Positions 8,395 to 15,379 of a DNA stretch of 20,581 nucleotides are shown here, piece by piece. How positions within the stretch are numbered: position 1 is the first letter of the stretch; every line of letters starts with the position of its first letter. Under the pieces are notes generated by a model, which did not search any database, was not told the origin of the DNA, and saw nothing but the letters and a program-made list of their open reading frames with translations. Origin of the DNA: CAYQTO01 sp964420455 (GTDB lineage Bacteria > Sumerlaeota > Sumerlaeia > SLMS01); NCBI GenBank assembly GCA_964420455.1, contig CAYQTO010000055.1, positions 1 to 20,581 on the forward strand. Reading direction: 5' to 3'. The position numbers were made by a program, and so were the translations under genes.

Positions 8395-8425
8395 GTTGCC
8401 AACCTCGCAGGGCTACTTTTTGGGC

Positions 8426-8470
8426 GGGCGGGGTGCCCCACCGGCGACGAGCCGCGGTGGCGCCCCGCCC
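8426..8470 (+). terminator. GC-rich hairpin between prepilin gene and phosphatase gene
   Basis: GGGCGGGG (8426-8433) and the following TGCCCCACCG (8434-8443) pair with CGGTGG-CGCCCCGCCC (8455-8470), with one G-T pair and one bulged C, around a loop of about 11 bases. TTCCTACTTTCC follows. It probably ends most prepilin transcripts. Because no clear promoter is visible before the AAGGAG (8483-8488) of the next gene, partial read-through into the phosphonate operon is possible. Confidence 0.55.
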
Positions 8471-8494
8471 TTCCTACTTTCCAAGGAGAAATGG

Positions 8495-10375
8495 ATGCGC
8501 ACACGGGCATGGGCCGGCATGGCGATGCTGGCCGGATCGACAATGATCGTGCCGCCGGCGGCGGCTCACGAGGCGGCGCCCCTCGCCACGGTGTCGGACT
8601 TTGTGTTTTCCTTGGATTACCGCCTTCCCGGCCAGGCCGGTGCGGTCCCCCTGAACGCTCCCGCGGCGCCGGACATTCCCGCCGACCCGCTTCACATGGC
8701 GCCGCCGCCGCCGGTCGTCTTCATGGGGATGGAGCCGACGGATCGGAAGCTCCACCTTCTCGCGACGGAGAGTTTTCCAGCCGGCGGCTTCGCGATCGAG
8801 ACCCTCATCCTCGACCACGTGAACCAGCCGGTCGGTGCGCTGGTGGGTCTTCTGGACCACGAGTCTCCCGGCCGCAGCCCGGTTACCCTTACCTACTGGG
8901 AGGAGAAGCTGACGGTGAGGCTGATGGTCGAGGGGCAGGCCCAGCCGGTGCTGCTCGAATACCAGATGGGCGACGGGCTGAAGGAGTATCTCTACCACGC
9001 GGTGCTGTCTTATGATGGCAGGTCGGCAAACCTGTATATCAACGGGGAGCTCAAGGCCACAGGTTCGGCGCCGGGGGGACTGGTGATTCCTCGCGACGCG
9101 GAATTCGAGGCCGCGGCTTATCTGGGCAACGAACCGTATATGGAGATGGGGAACCTCGTGCGTCAGGTGCGCGTGCATGCGGACCCCATGGCGGCGGCTG
9201 CGGTGGAGGAGCGCTTTGCGAAGGTGGCGGAGATGATCGAGGAGGGTGTCCTCTACGAGGATTTCTTCCACTTCACGGTGCCGCCGTACCTGCATTTCGC
9301 GACGCAGAGGAGCATGAACCTCCTGTTCGAGACGGAGTCGGCGTCGACGGCGGTGGTGGAGTGGGGGACGGAGTTGCCGCTGGAGATGTCGCGGACCTTC
9401 GACGAGCCGGAACGGATGCACGAGATGACGCTGGAGGGTCTCGAGCCCGCGACCGCGTATTTGTATCGGGTGATGGCGATGAACGAGGCGGGAGAGCAGA
9501 TTGAGTCCGGCCTGTTGTCGTTCCGGACGGCGGTGGAGCCGGGTTCTGCCTATCGGTTTGCGGTGTTTGCGGATACGGAGGCCCGGCCGCACATCAACAA
9601 CCGAATCGCCCAGCTGGTTTGGAGCGAGCGACCGGACTTCGCGATGAACTTCGGCGACCTGACCGATGGGGGCTTTGCCAACGACCGGTTCCAGTGGACG
9701 CACGAGTACTTCGCGGGGATGGGCGCGCTCCACGGCCGCGTCCCTGTCTATACAGTGCCGGGCAACGGCGAGAGCGACCTGGTCTGGTACGGGCGCTATC
9801 ACCGGTATCCGGGGCCGGAGAACTATTACAAGTTCGAGTATGGCAACGCGACGTTCTTCATGCTGGACAGCAACCGGCCGATGGGCCCGGGGAGCGAGCA
9901 ATACGCGTGGCTGGAAGGGGAGCTGAAGAACACGGAGACGCTTTGGAAGTTTGCCGGGCACCACCATCCCACCTATACGTCGGACGAGAACGACTACGGC
10001 AACACGTGGGAGGGGGGGTCCGCATTCGGCGACGATAACGTTCGGGGGATCCTGCCGCTCTACGAGGGCTACGGCGTGGACATGGTGTTCTTTGGGCACC
10101 TGCACACGTACGAACGGTCGTTCCCGATCAAGGACGGGCAGGTCTCGCGGAGCGGCGGGGTGGTGTATATCCAGTGCGGCGGTGCCGGGGGGAACCTCGA
10201 GGACTTTTCGCCGACGCGCACCTGGTTTTCGCGCAAGACGTACCGCGGGCACCACTACGGCCTCGTGGCCATCAACGGACCGGTGCTGGAGTTCAACATG
10301 TATGACACGGAGGGGCGGCTCCGTGACACCTTCACGATCGAGAAGGATGAATCCGCCTTGGCAATGAGCAACTGA
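8495..10375 (+). CDS. Secreted LamG-like/purple-acid-phosphatase-like metallophosphoesterase, copy 1
   Basis: A 626-residue exported protein. ATG 8495 has AAGGAG (8483-8488) six bases upstream and gives a signal peptide (MRTRAWAGMAMLAGSTMIV, cut near 'AAA-HEA'). Residues about 85-230 resemble a LamG/concanavalin-like sandwich ('LYHAVLSYDGRSANLYINGELKATG' with the typical YDG...YING pattern). Residues about 262-346 form the fibronectin-like N-domain of purple acid phosphatases, and 352-600 the calcineurin-like fold. Metal motifs are D360-T-E, G387-D388, G423-N424-G425-E426, H489-H490 and G534-H-x-H537 followed by TYERS. The family normally has Gly-Asn-His-Glu at the third motif; here the His is Gly, while the paralogue at 12695 keeps it. 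Activity may therefore be altered or lost. It probably hydrolyses phosphate mono- or diesters outside the cytoplasm. It precedes phnX by 36 bases, suggesting cotranscription. Confidence 0.88.
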   Translation: MRTRAWAGMAMLAGSTMIVPPAAAHEAAPLATVSDFVFSLDYRLPGQAGAVPLNAPAAPDIPADPLHMAPPPPVVFMGMEPTDRKLHLLATESFPAGGFAIETLILDHVNQPVGALVGLLDHESPGRSPVTLTYWEEKLTVRLMVEGQAQPVLLEYQMGDGLKEYLYHAVLSYDGRSANLYINGELKATGSAPGGLVIPRDAEFEAAAYLGNEPYMEMGNLVRQVRVHADPMAAAAVEERFAKVAEMIEEGVLYEDFFHFTVPPYLHFATQRSMNLLFETESASTAVVEWGTELPLEMSRTFDEPERMHEMTLEGLEPATAYLYRVMAMNEAGEQIESGLLSFRTAVEPGSAYRFAVFADTEARPHINNRIAQLVWSERPDFAMNFGDLTDGGFANDRFQWTHEYFAGMGALHGRVPVYTVPGNGESDLVWYGRYHRYPGPENYYKFEYGNATFFMLDSNRPMGPGSEQYAWLEGELKNTETLWKFAGHHHPTYTSDENDYGNTWEGGSAFGDDNVRGILPLYEGYGVDMVFFGHLHTYERSFPIKDGQVSRSGGVVYIQCGGAGGNLEDFSPTRTWFSRKTYRGHHYGLVAINGPVLEFNMYDTEGRLRDTFTIEKDESALAMSN

Positions 10376-10411
10376 CGAAACGGGACACTGAAAAGGACAA
10401 GGAACCAACCG

Positions 10412-11290
10412 ATGGCCGAAACTGTTGAGACGAATTACCGGACCGGCGAGCTTTCGAGCGAGGCGTACTCGGTGGAACATCCCTACCGCGGGCCGGTGCG
10501 TGGCATCGTGTTCGACTGGGCGGGCACCGTGGTGGACTACGGTAGCATGGCGCCCATCAGCGCGCTGGTCCATGCGTTTGCGAAGATGGGAATCGAGGTG
10601 ACGATGGAGCAGGCCCGGGCCGACATGGGCCGTGAGAAGCGCGACCACATTCGCGCCATGATGGCCGAGCCGAAGCTCCGTGCGGATTGGGCGGCGAAGT
10701 TCGGAGCCGAGCCCACGGAGAAGGACCTCGACGAGTTCTATGAGAACTTCCTCCCCGGCCAGAAGGAGGTGATCCCCAACCACGTGGACCCGATCCCGGG
10801 CATTGTGGAGACGCTCGAGGAGTTGCGCGCGATGGGCCTGCGGTTCGGTACCTCGACGGGGTACAACCGGGAGATCACCGAATACATGGCAGGGCTCGTG
10901 GAGCCGAAGGGGGTGTGCTTCGACACGGTGATCTGTGCCGGGGACGTCCATGCGGGGCGGCCGGCGCCGTGGATGTGCTTCCTCAACGCCGAGCGGTTGA
11001 ACATTTATCCGATGAGCGCGATGGTGAAGGTGGGTGACACGCCGGTGGACATGGAGGAGGGGCGCAATGCGGGGATGTGGACGATCGCGCCGTTGGTGGG
11101 CGGGAACGAGGTGGGGCTCGCGCGGGCGGACTTCGAAGCGCTTGGCGAGGAGGACCGCGAACGGCTGATGGCGGACGCGCGGGCGCGGCTCGAGGCGGCC
11201 GGTGCCCATTACGTCGTGACTTCCGTCCGTGACGTCCCCGCCACGATTCGGGAGATCAATAGCCGACTCGCGGCGGGGGAGCGGCCTTGA
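10412..11290 (+). CDS. phnX: Phosphonoacetaldehyde hydrolase (phosphonatase)
   Basis: A 292-residue cytoplasmic HAD-superfamily enzyme that cleaves the C-P bond of phosphonoacetaldehyde to acetaldehyde and phosphate. The nucleophile loop is FDWAGTVVDYGSMAP, with Asp35 and the PhnX-specific Ala37 at the usual general-acid position. The cap domain has DMGREKRDHI, whose Lys76 corresponds to the Schiff-base lysine known in the family. GRPAPWM (182-188) and the VGDTPVDMEEG loop (207-217) complete the active site. Together these make PhnX much more likely than a generic HAD phosphatase. ATG 10412 has AAGGAA (10399-10404) seven bases upstream. It carries about 25 residues before the HAD domain, slightly longer than usual. 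The stop overlaps the start of the next gene, so the two are translationally coupled. Confidence 0.96.
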   Translation: MAETVETNYRTGELSSEAYSVEHPYRGPVRGIVFDWAGTVVDYGSMAPISALVHAFAKMGIEVTMEQARADMGREKRDHIRAMMAEPKLRADWAAKFGAEPTEKDLDEFYENFLPGQKEVIPNHVDPIPGIVETLEELRAMGLRFGTSTGYNREITEYMAGLVEPKGVCFDTVICAGDVHAGRPAPWMCFLNAERLNIYPMSAMVKVGDTPVDMEEGRNAGMWTIAPLVGGNEVGLARADFEALGEEDRERLMADARARLEAAGAHYVVTSVRDVPATIREINSRLAAGERP

Positions 11291-12681
11291 GCGGCGAGAC
11301 CGGGCGAGAACCGCACAACGGAGGCGTGGCCCCCTCGGAGGGAGAATCCAACCTATCCGGCGAGCGCGCCCGTTGGCAGGCCCGGCACATCGACGAGAAG
11401 GCGCGAGGGATCCTCGACCGCGACGCGCAGGTGTTTTTTCACCAGTCGCTGTCGACGCCCTGTCTCAACGTGCTCGAAGCGAGTGCCGGGTCGGACGTGA
11501 TGGACACCGCGGGGCGCACCTTCCTCGATTTCCACGGCAACAACGTGCATCAGGTGGGGCATGGGCATCCGCGCGTGATCGAGGCGATCCGCGCCTCTCT
11601 GGCGACGTTGCCGTTCTCGCCCCGGAGATATACAAACGAGAAGGCGGTGCAATTCGCCGAGCGGCTGTTGGCTCGGATGCCCGGGGAGTACCGGCTGCTG
11701 CTGGCGCCCGGCGGGGCCGAGGCGATGGGTATGGCGCTGAAGCTCGCACGGATGGTCACCGGTCGCCACAAGGTGCTTTCATTTTGGGATTCGTTTCACG
11801 GCGCGTCGCTCGAGACGATCTCCATCGGGGGCGAGTCGCTTTTCCGGATGGACGCGGGTCCCTTGTTGCCGGGGGTGCACCATGCCCCACCGCCGGACCC
11901 GCCCAATTGTCCGTTTGAATGCGGCGACACCTGCGGCCTGCGCTGCGCCAACTACGTTGAGTATATACTGGAGAAGGAGCCGGACATCGGAGCGGTGGTG
12001 GCGGAGACGATTCGCTGCACGCCGGTGATCCCGCCCCACGAGTGGTGGCAACGGGTGGCGACGGCGTGCCGACGCCATGGTGCGCTCCTTATCATCGACG
12101 AAATTCCCATCGGCCTGGGGCGCACGGGCCGGTTCTTCACCTACGAGCATTACGGGATCGAGCCGGACATCCTTGTGCTCGGCAAGGGCCTGGGGGGCGG
12201 CGTGTGGCCAATCGCCGCGATGGTCGCCCGCGCTGCGTACAACGACGTGGTGGCGGACCGGGCGCTGGGGCACTACACGCACGAGAAGTCGTCGGTGGGT
12301 TCGGCGGCCGCCCTGGCGACGCTCGAGGTGATCGAGTCGGAGCAGCTCGTTGAGAAGGCGGCGGAGGACGGTCGTTGGCTGCTGGCCGCCCTGGGACGTC
12401 TCCGCGAGCGCCACCCCCTCATCAGCGACATCCGGGGACTGGGCCTGATCGTCGGAATCGAACTGCGCCGCGGGGACGGCGCCAAGGCCACGACCGAGGC
12501 CGAACGCATCCTCTACGGATGCCTCGAACGCGGACTCAGCTTCAAGATCACCATGGGCAACATCCTCACCTGGACGCCGCCCCTGACGATTTCCCGGGAC
12601 GACCTCGAACGGGCCGTCTCCATTCTCGACGCCGCCCTCGGGGCTGCCACCTCCATCCAAGCGATCCCAACCACCACCTGA
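11287..12681 (+). CDS. pbfA: Class III PLP enzyme, probable (R)-1-hydroxy-2-aminoethylphosphonate ammonia-lyase
   Basis: A 464-residue fold-type I PLP enzyme. It has the class III (ornithine/4-aminobutyrate aminotransferase) layout: 'LLAPGGAEAMGMALKLAR' for the phosphate-binding turn, Asp271 in IIDEIPIGLGRTGRFF for the pyridine nitrogen, and Lys300 in LVLGKGLGGGVWP as the internal aldimine lysine. 'GHYTHEKSSVGSAAALATLE' follows. It is neither PhnW (class V) nor a typical acetylornithine enzyme. Its position directly behind phnX matches the PbfA group, which eliminates ammonia from hydroxylated aminoethylphosphonate to give phosphonoacetaldehyde; that assignment is inference from context and overall pattern. 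A four-cysteine run (C208, C212, C216, C220) sits before the catalytic domain core. The start is TTG 11287 in a TTGA overlap with the phnX stop, preceded by a purine-rich GGGGGAG. An AEP:pyruvate-type transaminase role is the main alternative. Confidence 0.75.
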   Translation: MSGETGREPHNGGVAPSEGESNLSGERARWQARHIDEKARGILDRDAQVFFHQSLSTPCLNVLEASAGSDVMDTAGRTFLDFHGNNVHQVGHGHPRVIEAIRASLATLPFSPRRYTNEKAVQFAERLLARMPGEYRLLLAPGGAEAMGMALKLARMVTGRHKVLSFWDSFHGASLETISIGGESLFRMDAGPLLPGVHHAPPPDPPNCPFECGDTCGLRCANYVEYILEKEPDIGAVVAETIRCTPVIPPHEWWQRVATACRRHGALLIIDEIPIGLGRTGRFFTYEHYGIEPDILVLGKGLGGGVWPIAAMVARAAYNDVVADRALGHYTHEKSSVGSAAALATLEVIESEQLVEKAAEDGRWLLAALGRLRERHPLISDIRGLGLIVGIELRRGDGAKATTEAERILYGCLERGLSFKITMGNILTWTPPLTISRDDLERAVSILDAALGAATSIQAIPTTT

Positions 12682-12694
12682 AAGGACCCCATCA

Positions 12695-14533
12695 ATGATG
12701 CCCGCTCTCGCAGGAACCACCCTTCTCGCCACGTCGATGATGTTGATCGGCGGACCCGCCTACTCGCAATCGCTCGTGCGCGACTTCGTCTTTGCGGAGG
12801 AGAACCACGACTCCGCGCTGGGGTTTCGCGACCTCGTTGCGAACGACTTTGGCGCCATCCCCGCCATGCCTGAGTTTCGCGAGGTCGCCGGATATGCATA
12901 TATACCGTTCGGGGGCGATGTGGACCACGTGGCCCTGAATGCGACGCCGGCGACGCTTCCCACGGACGCGCTCACCGTGGCCGCCTGGGTCCGCGTCGAT
13001 GCGACCACCGAATGGGGCGGGATCATCGGTGCCTTCCAGGACAACGGGGGATTCGAGAAGGGGTGGGTCCTTGGCTACGACAACAACAGCTTTACCATGG
13101 GCCTTGCAAGCACCGGCGCGGACGACGGCGACGGCGTCATGACGTATCTCGACTCGAACATGAACCTGAGCGAGGAGCGTTGGCATCACGTGGCGGCGAC
13201 CTACGACGGGACGACCATGCGGATTTACGTCAATGGAGCCGAAGGCAACAGCACCACCGCCCAGTCGGGAGCGATCCTGTATCCCGCCACGCTCGAGTAC
13301 AACATCGGCCGCTACAAGGACGTGAACGAGAACAACCTGCTGGTGGGCGCGATCCACCAGGTGTCGGTCTGGGATGCGGCGCTGTCGGCTGGGGAAATCA
13401 AGGGGTTGTTCGACGCGAAGGCGGCCCTCGCCGAGTCGTCCGGCAACCAGGACCCGGATCTTGAGTTCGTCGTGGCGCCCTACCTCCAGTACCCCACGCC
13501 GACCACGATGGTGGTGCGCTGGGAGTCGAGCAAGGACGCCGAGAGCATTGTTGAGTATGGGCTCGAGGTGCCTCTCGGCAACACTGCCACCGGGAACACG
13601 GGCGTCTATAACGAGGTGACGCTGTCGGGACTCCAGCCGGACACGGCCTATCACTATCGCGTGCGCTCGACGACCCCCATCGGCGGCAACATCAAGTCCG
13701 ACATCTTCCATTTCCGCACGCCACCGGCGGAGGAGACCGCCTTCAACTTCGTCGTCATCTGCGACACCCAGTCGAACCCCCAGGTGGTGAACACCATCGC
13801 CAACCTGGCGTATAGACACCGTCCGGCGTTCACCTTGCTCGGGGGAGACCTCGTCACCGACGGCCGCAACAAGAGCCACTGGACCGAGCACTTCTTCCCC
13901 AACATGGCCGCGCTCAACAGCAACGTGCCGCTGATCCCCGCGCTCGGGAACCACGAGAACAATGCGGACTTCTACTACGACTACTTCACCATGCCCGCGC
14001 CCGAGTATTACTACAAGTTCTCCTACAGCAATCTGGACGTGTTCGTGCTCGACTCGGAGAAGGACATGGGCCCCGGGAGCGAGCAGTACCAGTGGCTCGA
14101 CCAGCAGCTCGCCGAGTCCGCCGCCACCTGGAAGATCATCATGCACCACAAGCCGCCGTACTCGTCCGACGAGAACGACTATGGCGACACCTACACGAGG
14201 CAGTCGTCCTACGGCGACACGCGCATGCGGCCGATCACGGCCCTCTACGACCAGTATGATGTCGACATCGTCTGGTCCGGGCACATCCACACCTACGAAC
14301 GGACGTTCCCCATGGAGGGCGGCGCGGTGGTCGCCGAGGGGGGCACCGTGTATATGATCACCGGTGGTGGCGGCGGCGGGTTGGAGTACGCCGCGCCTTC
14401 GCCTCCCCGCTTCAGTGCGAACACCCTCAACGACCACCACTACACGCATGTGATGGTCAACGGGGGCCAGCTTTCCGCACACGTTTACGACGTGCAGGGT
14501 CGCCTGTTCGACACGTTCACGCTGGAGAAGTAG
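12695..14533 (+). CDS. Secreted LamG/purple-acid-phosphatase-like metallophosphoesterase, copy 2
   Basis: A 612-residue exported protein, paralogous to the one at 8495. ATG 12695 has AAAGGA (12681-12686) eight bases upstream. The signal peptide runs to about 'AYS-QSL' (residue 24). Residues about 75-240 are a clear LamG domain ('LTVAAWVRVDA', then 'ERWHHVAATYDGTTMRIYVNG'). Residues about 256-342 are the fibronectin-like purple acid phosphatase N-domain and 350-600 the calcineurin-like catalytic domain. The motifs are D357-T-Q, G384-D385, intact G418-N419-H420-E421, H484-H485 and G529-H-I-H532 followed by TYERT. All expected metal ligands are present except that the first motif has Gln where many relatives have His or Gly. 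Likely role: extracytoplasmic phosphoester hydrolysis on a polymer or glycoconjugate bound by the LamG domain. It is the last gene of the plus-strand run and starts 13 bases after the PLP enzyme gene. Confidence 0.93.
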   Translation: MMPALAGTTLLATSMMLIGGPAYSQSLVRDFVFAEENHDSALGFRDLVANDFGAIPAMPEFREVAGYAYIPFGGDVDHVALNATPATLPTDALTVAAWVRVDATTEWGGIIGAFQDNGGFEKGWVLGYDNNSFTMGLASTGADDGDGVMTYLDSNMNLSEERWHHVAATYDGTTMRIYVNGAEGNSTTAQSGAILYPATLEYNIGRYKDVNENNLLVGAIHQVSVWDAALSAGEIKGLFDAKAALAESSGNQDPDLEFVVAPYLQYPTPTTMVVRWESSKDAESIVEYGLEVPLGNTATGNTGVYNEVTLSGLQPDTAYHYRVRSTTPIGGNIKSDIFHFRTPPAEETAFNFVVICDTQSNPQVVNTIANLAYRHRPAFTLLGGDLVTDGRNKSHWTEHFFPNMAALNSNVPLIPALGNHENNADFYYDYFTMPAPEYYYKFSYSNLDVFVLDSEKDMGPGSEQYQWLDQQLAESAATWKIIMHHKPPYSSDENDYGDTYTRQSSYGDTRMRPITALYDQYDVDIVWSGHIHTYERTFPMEGGAVVAEGGTVYMITGGGGGGLEYAAPSPPRFSANTLNDHHYTHVMVNGGQLSAHVYDVQGRLFDTFTLEK

Positions 14534-14551
14534 GCGGGTTGAAGGGTCGGT

Positions 14552-15379
14552 TCATTCGGGGGAGGTGGCTTGGTCCGCCTCCCCCGTTTCTTTTTGCATC
14601 TCGAGGAGAAACCGGCGGAGTTCCGCCGGGCGGTCCGTGTTGATGTAGTCGATGCCCGTGTCATGGTAGAAGGGCGACGTTTCGATGGGAAGCGGGAGGG
14701 CCCAGAAGCGGAGGCGATGGCCGTTGGCCTGGCCGCGGGCGATGAAGTCGCGCATCCATTCCTCCTCGTCGGGGGGCATGGTGCCCTCGCCGCGCCAGCT
14801 GAAGTGGGAGCGCCAGGAACTGCTGATGAGGGGCATGAGGTGGGGGGACTCGCCGCGGTCGAGGTCGGCGGGGCGGCCGTCGATGGCGAAGAGGCGGCGG
14901 GGCATGGCGCGGGCGCGTTCGATGGGGCGGTCGCCACTGAGGACGATGGAGACCGCGCCCGGTGTTGTGGAGTCGGGTGTATAGACGGTGAGCATCGGCT
15001 CGTACTCCGGCAGGATCACCAGCAACCGGTCGAGCACGCCGTCGGGATCGTCCTTGATGTCGACGAGGAGTTGAAACTCGATGGACTCCGCATAGACGGA
15101 GCGGTGGTCGTTGGCGGCGGAGCGCTCGAAGAGCGGGTCGAGGTAGAGCTTTTCGAGGGTACGGCCGGGCTCGAGTTCCCAGGTGTCGTGGCCGACGCGG
15201 AGTTCGCCATCGACGAGGAAGATGTCGGCCTCGGCGGAGCCGAACCCGTTGTCGAGGGCGTCGAGGAGGGGGCGCGGTTGGTAGTAGTCGTTGTGGGAAT
15301 GGGCGCGGGGGACGAGGGGAAGGGGTCCGGCGGCGGCGGGCGCGGCGGCAAGAAGCAGAACGGCGAGGGTGTGTTTCAC
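14552..15379 (-). CDS. Secreted glycerophosphodiester phosphodiesterase-like protein
   Basis: A 275-residue exported protein with signal peptide MKHTLAVLLLAAAPAAAG. The mature part opens with 'RAHSHNDYYQPRPLLDALDNG' (His27, His29, Asn30, Asp31), continues with SAEAD (Glu50, Asp52), VGHD (His64) and VDIKDD (106-111). This is the His/Glu/Asp/His arrangement of the TIM-barrel PLC-like phosphodiesterase superfamily. The 'AHSHNDY' form points to the secreted GDPD/AIM6-like branch rather than cytoplasmic UgpQ. Such enzymes split glycerophosphodiesters or phospholipid head groups using a divalent metal. The start is GTG 15379, sharing GTGA with the stop of the upstream FAD enzyme gene, so it belongs to the phosphonate operon. 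Its likely task is freeing phosphonate-bearing head groups from lipids, which is inference. Its last codons hold the terminator of the opposite operon. Confidence 0.85.
   Translation of the reverse strand: MKHTLAVLLLAAAPAAAGPLPLVPRAHSHNDYYQPRPLLDALDNGFGSAEADIFLVDGELRVGHDTWELEPGRTLEKLYLDPLFERSAANDHRSVYAESIEFQLLVDIKDDPDGVLDRLLVILPEYEPMLTVYTPDSTTPGAVSIVLSGDRPIERARAMPRRLFAIDGRPADLDRGESPHLMPLISSSWRSHFSWRGEGTMPPDEEEWMRDFIARGQANGHRLRFWALPLPIETSPFYHDTGIDYINTDRPAELRRFLLEMQKETGEADQATSPE
14557..14595 (+). terminator. Intrinsic terminator of the plus-strand phosphonate operon
   Basis: CGGGGGAGGTGG (14557-14568) pairs with CCGCCTCCCCCG (14575-14586) (12 bp, one G-T pair) around a six-base loop. TTTCTTTTT follows at once (14587-14595), the classical Rho-independent form. 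It starts 24 bases after the stop of the phosphatase gene at 14533. It overlaps the last codons of the convergent minus-strand gene, whose stop is at 14552-14554. On the minus strand no T-run follows, so it works in one direction only. Confidence 0.92.
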
